A DNA stretch of 8,755 nucleotides. Origin: Chloroflexota bacterium. Its GTDB lineage: Bacteria; Chloroflexota; Dehalococcoidia; DSTF01; RBG-16-68-14. Position 1 is the stretch's first letter. Every line of letters starts with the position of its first letter. A model generated the notes under the pieces. It searched no databases. It was given only the letters and a program-made list of their open reading frames with translations, and was not told where the DNA came from. Positions 5,109 through 8,755 of the stretch are shown one piece after another. The translations under genes were made by a program, and so were the position numbers. The DNA is taken from positions 1-8,755 of the forward strand of contig JADFRJ010000089.1 of NCBI GenBank assembly GCA_022561355.1. Direction: 5' to 3'.

Positions 5109-6293
5109 ATGCAGATCACCAAACGATTGACGTTCACGACCCTAGTCGCTCTCGCCGTCATTGCCATCGCCTGCGGCAGCACGAGCGGGTCGGAATCCGT
5201 TACCGGTGCGCCGGCCAACGATGACCCACCGGACGATCCGTCCGACCAGCTCGACCCGCGCGTGCTGAACTCCGATTGGAGGACCGACTTCTCGATCCAC
5301 TCCGTGCCGCTCGGCGACTTCCTCTCCGGCGGCCCGCGTAAGGACGGCATCCGTTCACTGGAGAACCCGCCGTTCATCAGCATTGAGGAAGGCAACGAGT
5401 CCTTCGTCGATAACGAACCCGTCATCGCGATCGAGATCAATGGCGATGCCCGCGCCTACCCGCTCGGCATCCTGACCCAGCACGAGATCGCGAACGACGT
5501 CATCGGCGGCGTCCCCGTGGCCGTCACATTCTGCCCGCTCTGCAACTCCGCTATCGTCTTCGCACGGGAGCTAGACGGCGTCGTCTACGAATTCGGCGTG
5601 TCGGGCGTCCTCCGCAACAGCGACCTCGTGATGTTCGACCGCCAGACCGAGAGCTGGTGGCAGCAGTTCACGGGCGAGGCAATCGTTGGTGAGTTGACCG
5701 GATCGCTCCTGGACATTGTGGCCTCATCGACGGTCTCCTGGGCCGATTTCAAGGAGACGTTCCCGGACGGCCAGGTGATGTCGACGGAGACCGGATTCGG
5801 CAGGATCTACGGCTTCAACCCCTACATCGGCTACGACAGCAACGAATCTCCCTTCCTCTTCCGGGGCGAGCCCGACACGCGCCTCTCCCCGATCGAGCGG
5901 GTCTCAGCCGTCGACCTCAACGGCGACGCGGTCGCATACCCGTTCTCTCTCCTCGAAGAAGAGCGCGTCATCCACGACACAGTAGGCGGCGAGGAGATCG
6001 TCGTCTTCTTCCAGTTCGGTACCGCGTCGGCGCTCGACGCCGGCCAGATCAGCGACGGGCGCGATGTGGGCGCGGTCGGCGTCTTCCGGCCCGTCGCCAA
6101 CGGTCAGACGCTCACCTTCAGCCCGGACGGCGACGACATCATCGACGATCAGACCGGCAGCCGCTGGAACATTCTCGGCCGCGCCATGGACGGAGAGCTA
6201 GCGGGCGCTCAGCTCGAGTTAGTCGTCCACGCCGACCACTTCTGGTTCGCCTGGGCGGCGTTCAAGCCCGACACGCGCATCCACGGCAGGTAG
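5109..6293 (+). CDS. DUF3179 domain-containing lipoprotein
   Basis: A 394-residue predicted exported lipoprotein of unknown function. Residues 1-21 form a signal peptide (MQITKRLTF, then a hydrophobic run) ending in the lipobox-like AIAC with Cys22 as the likely lipid-bearing residue. A Gly/Ser and Asp/Pro-rich linker (about 23-50) follows. The DUF3179 domain shows NGDARAYP (111-118), TFCPLCNSA (140-148, Cys142 and Cys145) and DRQTESWWQQF (177-187). The second half repeats this plan: NGDAVAYP (271-278), a position matching the cysteine motif where Gln302 and Thr305 stand, and DDQTGSRW (346-353). The start at ATG 5109 is chosen because it opens the signal peptide; an in-frame GTG at 5064 adds 15 unlikely residues. 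The gene is divergent from the HxlR gene and followed by a terminator-like hairpin. The paired cysteines might bind metal or be redox-active; that is a guess. Confidence 0.9.
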   Translation: MQITKRLTFTTLVALAVIAIACGSTSGSESVTGAPANDDPPDDPSDQLDPRVLNSDWRTDFSIHSVPLGDFLSGGPRKDGIRSLENPPFISIEEGNESFVDNEPVIAIEINGDARAYPLGILTQHEIANDVIGGVPVAVTFCPLCNSAIVFARELDGVVYEFGVSGVLRNSDLVMFDRQTESWWQQFTGEAIVGELTGSLLDIVASSTVSWADFKETFPDGQVMSTETGFGRIYGFNPYIGYDSNESPFLFRGEPDTRLSPIERVSAVDLNGDAVAYPFSLLEEERVIHDTVGGEEIVVFFQFGTASALDAGQISDGRDVGAVGVFRPVANGQTLTFSPDGDDIIDDQTGSRWNILGRAMDGELAGAQLELVVHADHFWFAWAAFKPDTRIHGR

Positions 6294-6303
6294 CAGCCTC
6301 GCA

Positions 6304-6327
6304 GCTGCCGCGGCCGGCAGCCTTTCT
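6304..6327 (+). terminator. Terminator-like hairpin after the DUF3179 gene
   Basis: GCTGCCG (6304-6310) pairs perfectly with CGGCAGC (6315-6321) around a four-base loop, ten bases after the stop codon, and is followed by CTTTCT (6322-6327). The pyrimidine tract is short, so termination may be inefficient or rely on other factors. Confidence 0.5.
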
Positions 6328-6345
6328 CCCACCACCGCTCAGCCA

Positions 6346-6351
6346 TAGAAT
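6346..6351 (+). promoter_or_regulatory. -10-like box immediately before the histidine phosphatase start
   Basis: TAGAAT matches five of six positions of TATAAT and ends five bases before the GTG start codon, with no Shine-Dalgarno sequence in between. The expected transcription start falls on or next to the GTG, the layout of a leaderless message. No clear -35 is present. Confidence 0.4.
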
Positions 6352-6356
6352 GCAGC

Positions 6357-6962
6357 GTGCGTCTGCATCTCATCCGCCATGGCGAGACCACGTCGAACGC
6401 CGAGGGACGCGTTCAGGGCCACCTCGACGTGCCCCTCAGCGATCGCGGCCTGCGTGAGGCCGCGCAGCTCGCGGAGCGGCTCGCTAAGATGCCGATCGAG
6501 GCCCTCTACGCCAGCACCCTCCAGCGCGCCCTCCGCACCGCCCAGATCATCGCCCAGCGCATCGAGATCGATCTCCAGGAGCGTGACTTCCTCATGGAGC
6601 GCGACGTTGGCGCGCTCTCGGGCCTCACGCGCGGCGACATCGCGAAGCAGTACCCGGAATGGCGGAAGCAACGCCTGATCCCGAATGCGCAGCGAGTCGT
6701 GCCCGGCTACGAGAACGACGACGCCTTCTACAAACGCGTGATCCCCAACATCCAGGCGCTCATCTCAGACCATCCCCACCAGGAGATCGCGGTCGTCACA
6801 CACGGCGGCGTCATCGGCGCGTTCTGCCGCCACGTCATGGGCATCACGGTCCGCGGGTCCGTCGAACTCTCGAACGCTTCCATCTCGACCTACGAAGTGC
6901 GCGACGGCCAGGAGCATGGCCAGATGCTTTCGCTCAACGATACGTGCCACCTCGACGAATGA
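6357..6962 (+). CDS. Histidine phosphatase family protein (phosphoglycerate mutase-like)
   Basis: A 201-residue histidine phosphatase (branch 1), predicted to remove phosphate from a small metabolite through a phosphohistidine intermediate in the cytosol. The RHGET motif places the nucleophile at His8. SNAEGRVQGHLDVPLSDRG (13-31) and the ASTLQRALRTAQ helix with Arg57 are typical, Glu81 in MERDVGALSG is the likely acid, and His149 in VVTHGG is the second catalytic His. Length is normal for phosphatases of the CobC/PhoE/GpmB type; the sequence does not decide between them. The start is GTG 6357, since the nearby ATG at 6350 is out of frame. It overlaps the next gene by ATGA, so the two are probably translationally coupled. 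Substrate unknown. Confidence 0.9.
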   Translation: MRLHLIRHGETTSNAEGRVQGHLDVPLSDRGLREAAQLAERLAKMPIEALYASTLQRALRTAQIIAQRIEIDLQERDFLMERDVGALSGLTRGDIAKQYPEWRKQRLIPNAQRVVPGYENDDAFYKRVIPNIQALISDHPHQEIAVVTHGGVIGAFCRHVMGITVRGSVELSNASISTYEVRDGQEHGQMLSLNDTCHLDE

Positions 6963-7723
6963 AGCCGGCCGTGCGGGGCATCACCCATATCTTCCTCGAC
7001 GATGGCGGCGTGCTCAACGACAACGACCGTCGCGGAGCGGAGTGGCGGCGGCTGATCGGTGAGTTCCTCTCGCCCCGTCTCGGCGGCGAGCCGCTGCAAT
7101 GGGGAGAGGCCAACCGTGTCGTCTTCGAGGACCAGTGGGAGCGCTTTCAAGCTTGGAGCAGGCTCCATTCCCTGGACGAAAACTACATCGACTTCTTCAG
7201 CGACAGCGTCGAGTCGGTGCGCTGGCTTCGCGAGATGTGCGAGCACGTTGGAGTGCCGGCGCCTGACGGCGCCGCGGAACTGGCGGCCGCGACCGCGCGA
7301 TACGTGCAGGAGCGCGTTCGATCTGGATACGAAGACGCCGCCCCCGGCGTTCGCGCCCTGTTCGAAGCGGGATACACCCTCGCGACCGCTTCCGGCGGGA
7401 CCTCGGAAGAGCTCGAGCGCTACCTAGACGCGCTCGGCATCCGCGATTGCTTCGCCGGCCGCCTCTACGGCCCCGACCTGGTGCGTGCGCACAAGGCGGG
7501 TCCCACCTACTACGAACGTATCCTGGCGGACAGCGGCTTTCCGTCCGCCAGCACGCTGGTCGTCGATGACAATGCGCAGGCCATCGGCTGGGCCGCTCAG
7601 GCCGGCATGCGGACGGTTCACATGTGCCGCCGAGGCGAACCGGCCACGGCGGAACCCGCCGCGGCTGCCGGCCACGCCGTCGGTAATCTGCTGGAGCTCG
7701 TCGACCTGCTGAACGGGAGCTAA
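6959..7723 (+). CDS. HAD-like hydrolase
   Basis: A 254-residue haloacid dehalogenase-superfamily protein, probably a phosphatase for a small metabolite. Motif I is IFLDDGGVL with the nucleophile Asp14; the position two residues later, usually the general acid/base Asp, is Gly16, as in YihX-type members (DxGN). Motif II is ATASGG (Ser145), motif III is Lys179 in HKAGPTYYERIL, and motif IV is LVVDDNAQAIGWAAQAG (Asp203, Asp204). A helical cap lies between about 20 and 125. The start is ATG 6959, forming an ATGA overlap with the histidine phosphatase stop; the frame stays open further upstream but that part is phosphatase shadow. Pairing of two phosphatase-type genes suggests a shared pathway, or a common need for phosphate removal. 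The stop is interlocked with that of the CoA-transferase gene. A dehalogenase role is less likely but not excluded. Confidence 0.86.
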   Translation: MKPAVRGITHIFLDDGGVLNDNDRRGAEWRRLIGEFLSPRLGGEPLQWGEANRVVFEDQWERFQAWSRLHSLDENYIDFFSDSVESVRWLREMCEHVGVPAPDGAAELAAATARYVQERVRSGYEDAAPGVRALFEAGYTLATASGGTSEELERYLDALGIRDCFAGRLYGPDLVRAHKAGPTYYERILADSGFPSASTLVVDDNAQAIGWAAQAGMRTVHMCRRGEPATAEPAAAAGHAVGNLLELVDLLNGS

Positions 7724-8755
7724 GACTTCCCTAGCAATCGCTCTCGCGTCACCAGCACGCCGTCCTCCAGCAGCTGCGCGATCTCTTCGTCTGGCACCCC
7801 CAGCTCGCGCAGCACGTCCGGCCCGTCCGCTCCCAGCGCCGGTGGTGGCGTTGGCGTCGCCGGCGGCGTCTCGCTCATGCGCACCGGCGAAGCGGGCATG
7901 CGCAGCCGCCCAACCACGGGGTGCTCCAACTCCAGCATCAGGCCGTTCGCCCGCACATGTTCGTCGTCGTACATCTCCTCCGGGAACTTCACACGGCCGC
8001 AGGGGACGTCGGCCCCTTCCAGCAGCGCGAGTAGCTCTGCCGTCGTCCGTTCGCGGAACGCCCGCTCGAACGGCTCCGCGGCCTTCCTGTGGGCGACCCG
8101 CACCTCTTCGGAGAACCAATCGTAGGACATGCCATCAACGCTCGGGTCTTCCACGCCCAACGCGTCGCGCAAGTTCCGGCGTAGCTTATTGTTGAGGCAC
8201 GCGACGGCGACCAACCCGTCCTTCGTCTCGTACACGCGGTAGTAGTTGTTGCGTCCCCGTCCGGGTATGTACTTCGTCTTCAGCTTCAGCGCCTCTTCGA
8301 ACGTGATGCCGCCCGTCTTCGCCTGCTCCAGCTCCCGCAGGAATCCCTCCCGCACCGCCTCGTCCTTCTCGTCGACCGACAGCAGCGGCCGGTACTGCGC
8401 CGCCAGCCCCGAGGCGAACAGGCTCGTCTCGATCAGTTGGCCCTTGCCGGTCGCTGCCCGCGCATAGAGCGCGTTCACGATCCCGAACGCCATGAACATG
8501 CCCGTGGTCAGGTCGGCGATGGCCGTGGTCGCGATGAACTGCGGCACGCCGCGCTCCAGCTTGTTCTCGTAGAGGATCATGCCGGTCGCCGCCTGCGACA
8601 GGATGTCGAAGCCCGGCCTGCCGCTGTACGGCCCGCTCGGCCCGAACGCGCTGTTCTCGCAGTAGATCAGGCCCGCGTTGTGCTCGGACAGCGACTCGTA
8701 GTCCAGCCCCAACCGCTTCGCCACGCCGGGCCGGTAGTTCGCGACGACCACGTCC
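7720..8755 (-). CDS. Family III CoA-transferase (CaiB/BaiF type), 5' end outside window
   Basis: A 344-residue C-terminal part of a class III CoA-transferase, which moves CoA between carboxylic acids. The first complete codon is Asp (8754-8752), so roughly 60 or more N-terminal residues lie outside; the GTG at 8751 is internal. Family marks, counted from that Asp, are VANYRPG (4-10), LGLDYESL, LIYCENSAFGPSGPY (29-43) with FDILSQAATG (49-58), the GKGQLIETSLFASG segment (103-116), and a C-terminal ADVPCGRV followed by VRANGLMLELEHPVVG. The residue that aligns with the catalytic Asp of formyl-CoA transferase seems to be Ala114 (8413-8415). A Pro-rich stretch (ETPPATPTPPP) precedes the final helical tail. 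The gene is convergent with the HAD gene, overlapping by four bases. Acid substrates cannot be told from the sequence; it may be inactive or use another residue. Confidence 0.9.
   Translation of the reverse strand, partial: DVVVANYRPGVAKRLGLDYESLSEHNAGLIYCENSAFGPSGPYSGRPGFDILSQAATGMILYENKLERGVPQFIATTAIADLTTGMFMAFGIVNALYARAATGKGQLIETSLFASGLAAQYRPLLSVDEKDEAVREGFLRELEQAKTGGITFEEALKLKTKYIPGRGRNNYYRVYETKDGLVAVACLNNKLRRNLRDALGVEDPSVDGMSYDWFSEEVRVAHRKAAEPFERAFRERTTAELLALLEGADVPCGRVKFPEEMYDDEHVRANGLMLELEHPVVGRLRMPASPVRMSETPPATPTPPPALGADGPDVLRELGVPDEEIAQLLEDGVLVTRERLLGKS

Noticed and set aside
6659..6958. N-terminal extension of the HAD protein from an ATG in the phosphatase gene
   Set aside because: It is Arg/Pro-rich shadow of the histidine phosphatase; the HAD motif I begins just after ATG 6959.
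7424..8119. Open frame of 231 codons on the minus strand spanning the HAD and CoA-transferase ends
   Set aside because: Its composition is Arg/Gly/Ala-rich and without family signatures, and it overlaps two well-supported genes.

Overview
The window is high-GC bacterial chromosome, densely coding on both strands, with no tRNA, rRNA, insertion sequence, CRISPR array or phage gene that I can see. The mix of genes (a DUF3179 lipoprotein, a family III CoA-transferase, a FabG/PhaB-like reductase, an EcKL-like kinase and several hotdog-fold enzymes) resembles what is common in Chloroflexota such as SAR202 or Dehalococcoidia-type genomes. That placement is an impression from gene content only; no marker gene is present.

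Left part, plus strand. The 3' end of a gamma-glutamyltransferase gene (1-392) is followed by a structured 130-base spacer. This spacer holds a strong terminator-like stem-loop (456-482 plus a T-rich tract) and two upstream GC-rich segments that could pair in mutually exclusive ways, an attenuator-like layout. Then come a short-chain reductase (523-1269), an APH/EcKL-like kinase starting at a TTG behind a good ribosome binding site (1305-2408), and a class I methyltransferase (2419-3216). Spacing is tight (35 and 10 bases), so these three probably share a transcript.

Middle part, minus strand. An HxlR-type regulator (4557-4904) is followed by three small hotdog-fold genes: a FAS1/HadA-like MaoC protein without the catalytic His (4065-4493), a HadB/PhaJ-like hydratase with the Asp/His pair (3637-4068), and a PaaI-like thioesterase (3192-3644). 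The hotdog genes overlap by 4 and 8 bases, which suggests translational coupling and a two-subunit (R)-hydratase plus a thioesterase acting on acyl-CoA. An array of six octamers lies between the regulator and the first hotdog gene, and the hydratase gene contains a 21-bp in-frame tandem duplication.

Right part. A divergent DUF3179 lipoprotein (5109-6293) contains two recognisable half-repeats, of which only the first keeps the CPLC cysteines; a small terminator-like hairpin follows. Next is a coupled pair of a histidine phosphatase (6357-6962) and a HAD-like hydrolase (6959-7723), possibly from a leaderless transcript. The HAD gene meets, with interlocked stop codons, a minus-strand family III CoA-transferase (7720-8755, cut by the window end) in which the expected catalytic acid appears to be Ala.

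I see no obvious defence or mobile system. The points most worth a second look are the attenuator-like leader, the three-hotdog operon, the CoA-transferase active-site change and the two kinds of short tandem repeat.
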